Source: Brevifilum sp029548365 | GTDB taxonomy: Bacteria > Chloroflexota > Anaerolineae > Anaerolineales > Anaerolineaceae | DNA: 39,710 nucleotides | Reading direction: 5' to 3' | Assembly: GCA_035376985.1 (NCBI GenBank) | Contig: DAOSSA010000022.1 | Span: 1 to 39,710 of the forward strand | Shown here: positions 33,242 to 39,710 of the stretch, one piece after another | Position numbering within the stretch: position 1 is the first letter of the stretch | Layout of the letters: each line of letters opens with the position of its first letter | Made by a program: the position numbers and the translations under genes | Notes under the pieces: generated by a model | What the model was told of the DNA's origin: nothing | Database searches by the model: none | What the model saw: only the letters and a program-made list of their open reading frames with translations

Positions 33242-33964
33242 TCATCTTGTTCGGGTTGAATTTTGTTTTATTAGTAGCCAATTATAATTTGGGTAGAATG
33301 GGGCCAGACATTTGATAAGCTCCAAGGGGATTTTTATAATGATTTTATTTAATTTCTTTGTTTGCAGACCATATTTTTCAGGATTTGCGATCATCTTATG
33401 AGTGTAATCGATTCGTGTAAAAGATTTTGCCAATCTTTTAATATACCAGTAGTTGCGAGGGTAGATATCAAAAATATCTCCTTTTTGTGTTAGGCGGAGA
33501 TACAAATCCGATAATTTATGCGGAAGCCAGGACAAAAAAGGTAGGAAATAATGTGGCTCAATTATCTGAAAACGATTCGGACCGCTAAAAAAACAAATTC
33601 CACCGGGCTTAAGCACCCGGTAAATCTCATTAAAGACTTCTTTTTGTTTTGTTGTATGTTCATATACCTGTGGGAAAAGAACCAGATCAAATACTTGATC
33701 ACTAAATGGCAACTTCGCTCCATCTGCTTGAGAAAATGCAAAGTTTTTCTTTTGAGACGCTTGAGCGAAAGGAAAATTGCTAAATTCTAATTCGATACCC
33801 CACATCTTAGCGACAAAATCTCCAAAATATGCACTGATTTCGCCTGAACCACAACCCACCTCAATGCATGAAAAAGCATCCATTTGTAATCCGTCTAAAT
33901 AATCCATAATAACGGTTATTATTTTTTTAGCTTGCTGTGTTCGGGAGGCAATTAAATGGTTCAT
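33242..33964 (-). CDS. Class I SAM-dependent methyltransferase
   Basis: 240 residues if begun at the ATG at 33,964; a TTG at 33,976 would add four and neither has a clear ribosome site. Motif I is CIEVGCGSGEISAYFGDF, then GIELEFS and LPFSDQVFDLVLFPQVYEH. Methyltransf_11 pattern, followed by a long aromatic C-terminal half. It lies 20 bases after another methyltransferase gene. Its target is probably a sugar or lipid-linked glycan. Confidence 0.87.
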   Translation of the reverse strand: MNHLIASRTQQAKKIITVIMDYLDGLQMDAFSCIEVGCGSGEISAYFGDFVAKMWGIELEFSNFPFAQASQKKNFAFSQADGAKLPFSDQVFDLVLFPQVYEHTTKQKEVFNEIYRVLKPGGICFFSGPNRFQIIEPHYFLPFLSWLPHKLSDLYLRLTQKGDIFDIYPRNYWYIKRLAKSFTRIDYTHKMIANPEKYGLQTKKLNKIIIKIPLELIKCLAPFYPNYNWLLIKQNSTRTR

Positions 33965-33984
33965 TTGTAAATTCAAACGCTGTG

Positions 33985-34617
33985 CTATTTTGTTAATTCT
34001 AACAGCAGGAAGCCATTGCTCCCATATGGGTCTTTACTTTCATAAGTTAACAGTATATCCAATAGTTTTCCAGTGAGTTTTGGTGAAATAAAAAATAATA
34101 TTTTCAGTAATAAATATAGTTTACGGTACCATGAGGCTTGTAATTCACAAATTTCCACCTTTGATTCTTGATTAACTAACGATCGCAACTGTTCAACGCT
34201 ATATCCGCGACGCAGCACATGTCCCCATCTTATGCTAATCCAGCTGGTGAGGAAGGGTGGAAATAGGCGAATATTTATGTGAGGGGTGGTAAGGATTAGT
34301 TTACCACCAGGTTTTAATATCCTAAGCATTTCACTAACCAATTTTTGATCATCTTTGACATGTTCAACAACATCAAGAAGATAAATTACATCAAAACTAC
34401 GATCTCGTAATGGTGTAAAAAAGCCATCAGCCTTTACCAGAGCAATATCCTGAGCCGATTTTCTCGGTTCAATGTCCAGCCCAACACGTAATCCAGCATT
34501 AATCTCTGATAGCATGCGGCCATCATGGCAGCCAATTTCAATAACCTTTTCCCCGCCATAAGTTTTTCCGTATTTTTGTAAATACTTAACCCGATAAAGT
34601 TGACCTAATCGTGTCAT
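33985..34617 (-). CDS. Class I SAM-dependent methyltransferase
   Basis: 210 residues. Motif I is VIEIGCHDGRMLSEI, then GLDIEPR and FTPLRDRSFDVIYLLDVVEH, and LKPGGKLILTTPH as the later strand. The ATG overlaps the stop of the upstream GT4 gene by four bases (ATGA), so the two are translationally coupled. Third methyltransferase in this cluster; the target is unknown. Confidence 0.88.
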   Translation of the reverse strand: MTRLGQLYRVKYLQKYGKTYGGEKVIEIGCHDGRMLSEINAGLRVGLDIEPRKSAQDIALVKADGFFTPLRDRSFDVIYLLDVVEHVKDDQKLVSEMLRILKPGGKLILTTPHINIRLFPPFLTSWISIRWGHVLRRGYSVEQLRSLVNQESKVEICELQASWYRKLYLLLKILFFISPKLTGKLLDILLTYESKDPYGSNGFLLLELTK

Positions 34618-35837
34618 TTTTCGCTCATAATACTTTTTCGGAAAAGATATTCAAACTCAATTGCAACTTTTGTCCAGTTATATTTTTCAAGGACTGATTG
34701 CCTGGCAAGGCCCCCCACCTGTCGTTGATATGATTTATTTATGAGCAGCTCTTTTAAAATTTTTATGAAATTGTGCCGATCATCCTGATCAATTATGAAA
34801 CCATTTTTATGGTCTTGTATAACAAGCCTTACCCCACCAATATCGCTTGCTATACACGGCAATCCGCACGACATTGCCTCTAACAATACGGTTGGTAAGC
34901 CGTCTAAATTACCAGCCCTATCACGTTGCGATGGAAGAACAAAAATGTCTGCTGCCCCTAGAAATTCAGGCACTTCATGCCAGAGTATCTGCCCAGGAAA
35001 AGAAACATGCCCGGTGACTTTTAATTTTTCAACCAGTTCAGTTAATTCTTGCTCTAAAGGTCCTGAACCACCAATGACAACTCGGAAATTATTGCTTTCT
35101 AATAATAAATCAGGCACGATCGAGATCAGTTTATCAAACCCCTTTTTGTAAACCAAACGCCCAAGCGCAGCAACAATAATCTCATCCTCACCCCACCCAT
35201 ATTTTCTCCGAATCGCGGCACGGTTATTGATGGGTTTAAAGATATCAGGATCAGCTCCCCAAGCCAGTAATTCTATATTAATGTTCGGATTAATCTTTTT
35301 AGCGCGTTCTAAGAGCTCCTGGCTGCAAGCCGTCACATATGAAGCACGAGAAAACACCCACTTTGCAACCCAACGAAAAAGAAAATTTTTATCTGCGACA
35401 AATATATCTGACCCATGCAGACTAATAATGAAAGGTATCTTTAAAAATCTGCTCGCAAGCGCAGCAGCTACTCCATTGGGGATGACCCAATGATCATGAA
35501 TAACTTCTGCACCCATGTTTTTTGAAACTTTAATCAATTTGATCGTTGCAGCAATGATATACAAAGGCAATAACAAAAGGGTAATTGGTTTTAATTTCAC
35601 ATCTGCGTTGAGTGAGCGTGCATGCCCCATAACATGAAGTTTTTTAGGCCAGACATACCGAAACCGATGAACCAAAATCTTTGCCTTGGGATCTTGCTTC
35701 ACCTCGATATCATAAGGAGCAACAACTTCCACATGATGACCACGGTGATGCAGTGCTTCTGAAATGGATTTGACAAAGGGGGCAATACCATCCCCTCGAT
35801 ATCTTGGATATGAACTGGCTATTACAGAAATTTTCAT
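34614..35837 (-). CDS. Glycosyltransferase family 4
   Basis: 407 residues. N-terminal ISVIASSYPRYRGDGIAPFV is a typical GT4 start, DHWVIPNGVAAALASRFLK and ISLHGSDIF follow, the linker has LAWGADPDIFKP, and the donor domain has VAALGRLVYKKGFDKL, VVIGGSGPLEQEL and LPSQRDRAGNLDGLPTVLLE, in which the first acid of the E-x7-E pair is Asp. AAAGG six bases upstream supports the ATG. It is the first gene of the AT-rich glycan set. Confidence 0.92.
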   Translation of the reverse strand: MKISVIASSYPRYRGDGIAPFVKSISEALHHRGHHVEVVAPYDIEVKQDPKAKILVHRFRYVWPKKLHVMGHARSLNADVKLKPITLLLLPLYIIAATIKLIKVSKNMGAEVIHDHWVIPNGVAAALASRFLKIPFIISLHGSDIFVADKNFLFRWVAKWVFSRASYVTACSQELLERAKKINPNINIELLAWGADPDIFKPINNRAAIRRKYGWGEDEIIVAALGRLVYKKGFDKLISIVPDLLLESNNFRVVIGGSGPLEQELTELVEKLKVTGHVSFPGQILWHEVPEFLGAADIFVLPSQRDRAGNLDGLPTVLLEAMSCGLPCIASDIGGVRLVIQDHKNGFIIDQDDRHNFIKILKELLINKSYQRQVGGLARQSVLEKYNWTKVAIEFEYLFRKSIMSEK

Positions 35838-35876
35838 CGTATACCTTTGTGATGGGTTATGTAAGGTTCTCTATTG

Positions 35877-35906
35877 ATTGTATGTGTTAACCTAGATTGT
35901 TTGAAA
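35877..35906 (-). promoter_or_regulatory. Weak promoter candidate for the AT-rich glycan set
   Basis: TTTCAA (35,906-35,901) and TACAAT (35,882-35,877) with an 18-base spacer, about 40 bases before the first GT4 start. The -10 box is good, the -35 box poor. Confidence 0.3.
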
Positions 35907-35964
35907 CCTCATCGACACGACCCTTCAGAATTTTATCATATTAACAGAAAAATAATGGTTTTCA

Positions 35965-37788
35965 CTACCGCTCGATTTTATACACCCATACCTCTCCATC
36001 CTCATACACTTCCTCCACACCCGGGCACCCCACCAGGCCCTCGGGCTGCAGGCTCCCTACCCCTTTTCGCAAGTAAACCCAGTCCAGCTCGGCTTCCTCA
36101 ACCAGGTTCCAGAAGTCTTCCGAGCAGGTGCTCACCTGGCTGGCAGCTTCTCCCCAACCACGCAGTTCCCCCGTCCAGTCTGCATCCGGTGAAAAGCCAT
36201 AGAAGATGGTCGGCACCAGCGACCAGCGCCCCGTATACGGCAGCAGCCAGCCGCCCCCATCCACGCCACGGTAGACGCCTCCCTGCCAATAGGTGGTGTT
36301 GATAAAAAAGCGCGCTTCAGGCGGTGTGTTTTCTGTAATCCAATCCAGGGCAGCCAGGTCTGCCTCAGTTGCCAGGACGGTCGTAGGGTTAGCGACATCC
36401 TGCGCGTCCGAAAATCCCCACGCGCACCAGCCCAGAACCAACAGCACCAGCAGGAGCGTACCCACCCAGCGCTGCTTCAGCAACCGTTCTGCCTGACGTG
36501 TGCACCACCAGAACAGCCCTCCTGTCAGCAGTGCAATCGGGATAAACAGCACAATCGCAAAGTGATCCGACCTGAAGGGGCTCAGCGTCAGCCCCCAGGG
36601 AAGCGCCATCAACGCCAGTGTCAGGCTCCACACCCCGAAACTCAGTGTATGGCGTTTGCACAGGGCGAACAGCAAACCCAACCCTGCCGGCAGCAACAAC
36701 CAGTGATTGCTGGCGGGTCCCAACAATTTCCAGATGTAATCCGCATTGCCCCCGGTGAGGACCGCCTCGATGCTTTCGGGCCATCGGGCGTCAATTCCCG
36801 GGTTGCTGGGAGTAAACTGTGCCACTCGCCACAACCAGGGCGCAGCCAGCAGTACCCCAGCCAGGACGCTGTTCAGCGCTGCGGATGCCCCGATCCACAC
36901 CTTTGGTAAATGCCGCAGATCGTGCAGCAGGGTCCCCAGCGCCAGCAGGACGATAAACACAGCCAACAGCAGGGCGGCAAAATAATGGGTCAACAGCAGA
37001 CCTGCCGTCAGGAGGGCCAGGGTCAGCGCACTGACCCAGCGTTGTTTTCCGCGCACCAGGTTGATGGCTTGCCCCATTGCCAGCGGCAGCAGGGCCAAAC
37101 CGGTCAGGAGCGTATAGCGCCCCCAACTGAGGTAATAGGCTGGCATGCGGGTGGCGAAACTCACCAGCAGCGCTGCAGCCAGTGCCGGACGCCAGTTACG
37201 CCACAGGGTTTTTCCCAGGGCGTACACGGATAATCCGACCGCAGCATTCAGCACCTGACCCAGGACGAGCATCGCCTGCCCGATGGGCAGGTTGCTGACG
37301 GCGGTGAACAGCGCGGTCACGGCATGGTTGCCAAAATGGTAGTAAAAGGGCATCGGCAGGTAAGGCATGAGGTCCTGCGGCACCCCGCCACTTTCAAGGA
37401 TCGTTTTGATGATTAAAAAATGATGCTGCGAGTCGACCCAGTTCGGCAGCAACAGATCACGCGCCTGGTACAACCGCCAGGCAACGACCGATCCGAACGC
37501 AGCCAGCCCTATCACCAGGTGAAGACGGTAGCGGCGCGGCAACCAAAAGCCATGCCGGATCAGCCCGCCCACCACCAGGAGCAGGCAAGCAAGCAATAAG
37601 ATAACGATCAGGGCAACTGAAAAACGCAGGCCTGTCACAAAACCTGCCAACGCCAGCAGGGGGATCATCGCCAGGCTGATGCCCACAGTCTGGGCAAAGG
37701 TGAAAATCGGGTCCTCTTGCCGCTGCCCCAGCCAGACCCACCAGGCCATTCCGGGCAAAAGCAGGCAAACACACGCCAGGATGGTCAC
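35965..37788 (-). CDS. Large multi-pass membrane protein, GT-C-like
   Basis: 607 residues with about 12-13 hydrophobic helices. After the third or fourth helix a luminal loop reads LPNWVDSQHHFLIIKTILES, in the position of the acidic catalytic loop of GT-C enzymes, and a MPFYYHFGNHAVTALFTAV block follows. The C-terminal 150 residues (DLAALDWITENTPPEARFFI onward) form a soluble domain outside the membrane, as in the DUF6541-like and PMT-like families. It starts at GTG, overlapping folK by GTGA. It probably transfers sugars from a lipid carrier, but no family can be named with confidence. Confidence 0.72.
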   Translation of the reverse strand: MTILACVCLLLPGMAWWVWLGQRQEDPIFTFAQTVGISLAMIPLLALAGFVTGLRFSVALIVILLLACLLLVVGGLIRHGFWLPRRYRLHLVIGLAAFGSVVAWRLYQARDLLLPNWVDSQHHFLIIKTILESGGVPQDLMPYLPMPFYYHFGNHAVTALFTAVSNLPIGQAMLVLGQVLNAAVGLSVYALGKTLWRNWRPALAAALLVSFATRMPAYYLSWGRYTLLTGLALLPLAMGQAINLVRGKQRWVSALTLALLTAGLLLTHYFAALLLAVFIVLLALGTLLHDLRHLPKVWIGASAALNSVLAGVLLAAPWLWRVAQFTPSNPGIDARWPESIEAVLTGGNADYIWKLLGPASNHWLLLPAGLGLLFALCKRHTLSFGVWSLTLALMALPWGLTLSPFRSDHFAIVLFIPIALLTGGLFWWCTRQAERLLKQRWVGTLLLVLLVLGWCAWGFSDAQDVANPTTVLATEADLAALDWITENTPPEARFFINTTYWQGGVYRGVDGGGWLLPYTGRWSLVPTIFYGFSPDADWTGELRGWGEAASQVSTCSEDFWNLVEEAELDWVYLRKGVGSLQPEGLVGCPGVEEVYEDGEVWVYKIER

Positions 37789-38267
37789 AGGGGAACCACC
37801 CCCTCAGTATCGACATCGACCAACATCTGCTGAACGCTGATCCCCAGGGCAGGGTGGAGCAGATCGGGGGCAATTTCGTTGAGCGGCACCAGCACAAAGG
37901 CTCGCCCGACCATGCGCGGATGAGGGATTTGCAAATTTGGGCTTGTGATCACCCGGTCGCCATAAAACAAAATATCCAGGTCAATCACCCGCGGGCCGTT
38001 CAGGATCAGTTTCACGCGCCCCATTTTCCGCTCGATGCGCTGTAAGAAGCGCAGAAGGGCGCGGGGCCTCTGGCGCGTGTTGACCTCGATCACCTGGTTG
38101 AGGAAGTAGGGTTGATCGGCATACCCCCAGGGCGAGGTGATGTACACCGATGATTCTCGCGTGATGACGGCTTTACGGCTTAACCAATCTTTTGCGGTTT
38201 GCAGATTCAAAGCGCGGTCGCCGATATTGGTGCCCAGGGCGATATACACCGGTTGTGGTTTTCGCAT
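37785..38267 (-). CDS. folK: 2-amino-4-hydroxy-6-hydroxymethyldihydropteridine pyrophosphokinase
   Basis: 160 residues, normal length for HPPK. YIALGTNIGDRALNL at the N-terminus, SSVYITSPWGYADQPYFLNQ with the substrate loop, and the signature GPRVIDLDILFYG near 91 with the two metal-binding Asp residues, then IPHPRM. It activates the pterin for dihydropteroate synthesis in the folate pathway. The start overlaps the hom stop as TAATG, and the end overlaps the next gene as GTGA. folP, folB and folE are not in the window. Confidence 0.96.
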   Translation of the reverse strand: MRKPQPVYIALGTNIGDRALNLQTAKDWLSRKAVITRESSVYITSPWGYADQPYFLNQVIEVNTRQRPRALLRFLQRIERKMGRVKLILNGPRVIDLDILFYGDRVITSPNLQIPHPRMVGRAFVLVPLNEIAPDLLHPALGISVQQMLVDVDTEGVVPL

Positions 38268-39298
38268 TACACCTCAAGGATATTCAGGAAGTCTGCCAGC
38301 AGTCCATAGGCGGTGGTCTCAGGGCCGGGGTCGCTCTCCAGGATGCCCAACCCCGGCAGCACATCTAACTTAAACTCGCAAAAAGAACTGGTGCCGGTGA
38401 CGCTGTACAGGGGGGATTCAGGGCTCACCCGCTGTGGGGCCACCCGCGCGATCACGCCATCCGGGCTGGTTTGCGCAGAACAAACCAGTTTCCAGCGTTC
38501 GCCGGCTGATTTAGCCTCTGCCACCATGCGCGGGGTGATGCCGCGGATGCCGGTGCGATCGACCGCCTGGGGGGTGAGGGGAATCCCCATCAATACAGTG
38601 ACCAGTGCGGCAACCTTGATAGCGGCATCCCAACCATCCACGTCATTGCTGGGGTCGGTTTCAGCGATGCCGATCGAGCGGCCGTATTCCAGGGCTTCCT
38701 CCAGGGATGCACCTGCTTCCATCATACCGAGCAAAAGGTTGGTGCAGGAATTTAGGATGCCCTCAAACCCCAGCAAGTTTGCTCCCACCAGGGGCTGGCG
38801 AAACAGACTGAAGATCGGCGCGCCGTCCATGACGGCTGATTCAAACAGGAAACGCACGCCCTGTTGTTCCGCCAGTGAGGTCAGCGCTTGATAGCCGTGT
38901 ACGACCGGGCCCTTATTGGCAGTGACCACGTGCATGCCTGCTTTTAGCGCTGTTCTGATGTGGTCCAGGGCAGGCTGCCCGGTGTGAGGGTTGACCGGCG
39001 TGGTCTCGAACATAAAATCCGCCGGGCAGGCGCTGATAAAGGTCCGGGCATCAGACGGCGTATCAACAGTACTCAAGCTGGTCAACGTTTGCCCCGTCAC
39101 AGCCAGCTCGAGGGCAGCTTGCAGGTCAAGACCCTCCGGGTTGATGGCTGCGCCGTGAGACCCGGTAATAATCCCTGTGACCAGGGGGGTCATGCCGTAC
39201 CTGGAAGACAGTTCCGCGGCTTTATCGAGCAGCAGGCGGGCAAAAGACCTGCCGACATTGCCAAAGCCGACCAGGCATAAACGATGAATCTTGGGCAT
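38267..39298 (-). CDS. hom: Homoserine dehydrogenase
   Basis: 343 residues. NAD(P)-binding GFGNVG at 11-16, VVTANKGPVV with the invariant Lys near 130, FLFESAVMDGAPIFSL near 150, then GILNSCTNLLLGMMEAGASL and ETDPSNDVDGWDAAIK, the signature of the catalytic domain. It reduces aspartate semialdehyde to homoserine on the way to threonine and methionine. It lacks the C-terminal ACT domain of longer forms, so threonine inhibition by that route is not expected. AAAGGAG six bases upstream is a strong start. First gene of the hom-folK operon. Confidence 0.95.
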   Translation of the reverse strand: MPKIHRLCLVGFGNVGRSFARLLLDKAAELSSRYGMTPLVTGIITGSHGAAINPEGLDLQAALELAVTGQTLTSLSTVDTPSDARTFISACPADFMFETTPVNPHTGQPALDHIRTALKAGMHVVTANKGPVVHGYQALTSLAEQQGVRFLFESAVMDGAPIFSLFRQPLVGANLLGFEGILNSCTNLLLGMMEAGASLEEALEYGRSIGIAETDPSNDVDGWDAAIKVAALVTVLMGIPLTPQAVDRTGIRGITPRMVAEAKSAGERWKLVCSAQTSPDGVIARVAPQRVSPESPLYSVTGTSSFCEFKLDVLPGLGILESDPGPETTAYGLLADFLNILEV

Positions 39299-39372
39299 GT
39301 TTCGCTCCTTTATGAATATTGTTCAATCAACCTAATTTAACCACAGAATTCAAAAAGAAACCAATGACAACA

Positions 39373-39420
39373 GGTGGTGAGTGGGGAGTAGGAAGTAGGG
39401 ATTAGGGATTAGGGATCAGG
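39373..39420. repeat. Low-complexity GGATTAGGGA-type repeat
   Basis: GGTGAGTGG, GGAAGTAGGGA and tandem GATTAGGGATTAGGGAT units, ending in TCAGG. The complement of the stretch at 25,280-25,318 is closely similar, in the opposite orientation. It lies upstream of hom, with no coding frame. Confidence 0.65.
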
Positions 39421-39508
39421 CTTTTTACTTCGTGTTCTTTGTGGTTCAAAACAGGGTTAACCGCCGGATTGATTGATCATCCACAGAGGTATTGATTTGT
39501 TGGTCATC

Positions 39509-39697
39509 CGTAGGGGCAACCCTTCGCGCAGCACTCCCTGTGCCTTGCAAGGGTATCGAGCCGTGGTTGTCCTGGGCGGACATGGAGGCCCGCCCCTACG
39601 ATGGGATTATCGATGCCAACCCAGGTAACCCGTAGGGGCAACCACGGAAGGTTGCCCTGGGCGGAGACGGAGGTCCGCCCCTACGATGGGATTATCT
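39509..39697. repeat. Two tandem GTAGGGGC/GCCCCTAC inverted-repeat units
   Basis: Unit one has CGTAGGGGC at 39,509-39,517 and GCCCCTACG at 39,592-39,600; unit two has them at 39,631-39,639 and 39,677-39,685. Both continue with ATGGGATTATC. The right-hand 47 bases of the units differ at four positions. The ends could fold on themselves, as in small non-autonomous mobile or REP-like elements. No transposase is nearby. Confidence 0.7.
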
Positions 39698-39710
39698 CTC
39701 CGGTGTATCA

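Larger units (their letters stand above)
27500..35960. other. AT-rich island
   Basis: From the 3' end of the LuxR-Kelch gene to just before the membrane protein at 35,965 the sequence is visibly AT-richer than both flanks, with many A and T runs and codons ending in A or T. All recognised genes in it are for surface proteins or glycan synthesis and run on the minus strand. No integrase, direct repeat or tRNA marks the ends. Horizontal origin is an inference from composition and gene content. Confidence 0.6.
39299..39710. other. Intergenic tail made of repeats
   Basis: Nothing coding is seen after the hom start. The first 60 bases should hold the hom promoter, but no convincing -35/-10 pair is visible. 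The rest is the two repeat families described separately plus short unique spacers. Confidence 0.5.

Noticed and set aside
35874..36302. 142-codon plus-strand frame rich in Pro, His and Ser
   Set aside because: Antisense to the C-terminal domain of the membrane protein; low-complexity composition typical of a shadow frame.
39299..39710. CRISPR array at the right end
   Set aside because: Only two repeat units, long and with internal inverted repeats, and no equal-length spacers or cas genes.

Overview
The window reads as one stretch of a bacterial chromosome, most likely an uncultured or poorly characterised Chloroflexota (Anaerolineae-like) organism. This is inference from several signs: the style of the DnaK, LuxR-Kelch and GT-C proteins, a System I cytochrome c cluster (ccmABCD), GDP-fucose and nonulosonate sugar genes, a lipid cassette reminiscent of phosphatidylinositol-mannoside synthesis, and GTAGGGGC/GCCCCTAC intergenic repeats. 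No rRNA, tRNA, CRISPR array, transposase or phage gene was seen.

Region 1 (1-11,484, minus strand) is a twelve-gene surface-glycan operon. It starts from a strong sigma70-like promoter (11,457-11,484) and a winged-helix regulator. It then runs through GDP-fucose synthase, an ABC-2 permease, an ATPase with a Wzt-like C-terminal domain, a capsule-type glycosyltransferase, a methyltransferase, pseB, an RmlD-like reductase, a NeuB-family synthase, a GT4 glycosyltransferase, a small lipoprotein and a SpsF-type cytidylyltransferase cut by the window edge. Together these would make nucleotide-activated deoxy and nonulosonic sugars, assemble a glycan in the cytoplasm and export it by ABC transporter. 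The 11,485-11,902 gap has no gene but carries a palindrome that shares a half-site with the operon promoter.

Region 2 (11,903-17,876): two overlapping GT-C membrane proteins and a GT4 enzyme on the minus strand, divergent from an LpxL/PatA-type acyltransferase and a CDP-alcohol phosphatidyltransferase on the plus strand. This looks like a glycolipid set. Region 3 (17,974-25,143) is housekeeping: an SbcD-like nuclease without SbcC, a putative structured small RNA (about 19,331-19,650), dnaK, ccmABCD (including a 44-residue CcmD-like ORF) with a membrane-anchored zinc-ribbon protein, and an Rrf2 regulator.

Region 4 (25,392-27,686, plus strand): GDP-mannose 4,6-dehydratase, which supplies the substrate of the distant GDP-fucose synthase, then a single-pass membrane protein joining a LuxR-type HTH to a Kelch propeller, with a perfect palindrome beside its -10 box. 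Region 5 (about 27,500-35,960) is clearly AT-richer and looks acquired: a lipoprotein, a secreted four-repeat protein, a flippase-like membrane protein, three methyltransferases and two GT4 enzymes, all on the minus strand. Region 6 (35,965-39,298) returns to higher GC with a tightly overlapping hom-folK-membrane protein operon. The last 400 bases are intergenic repeats.
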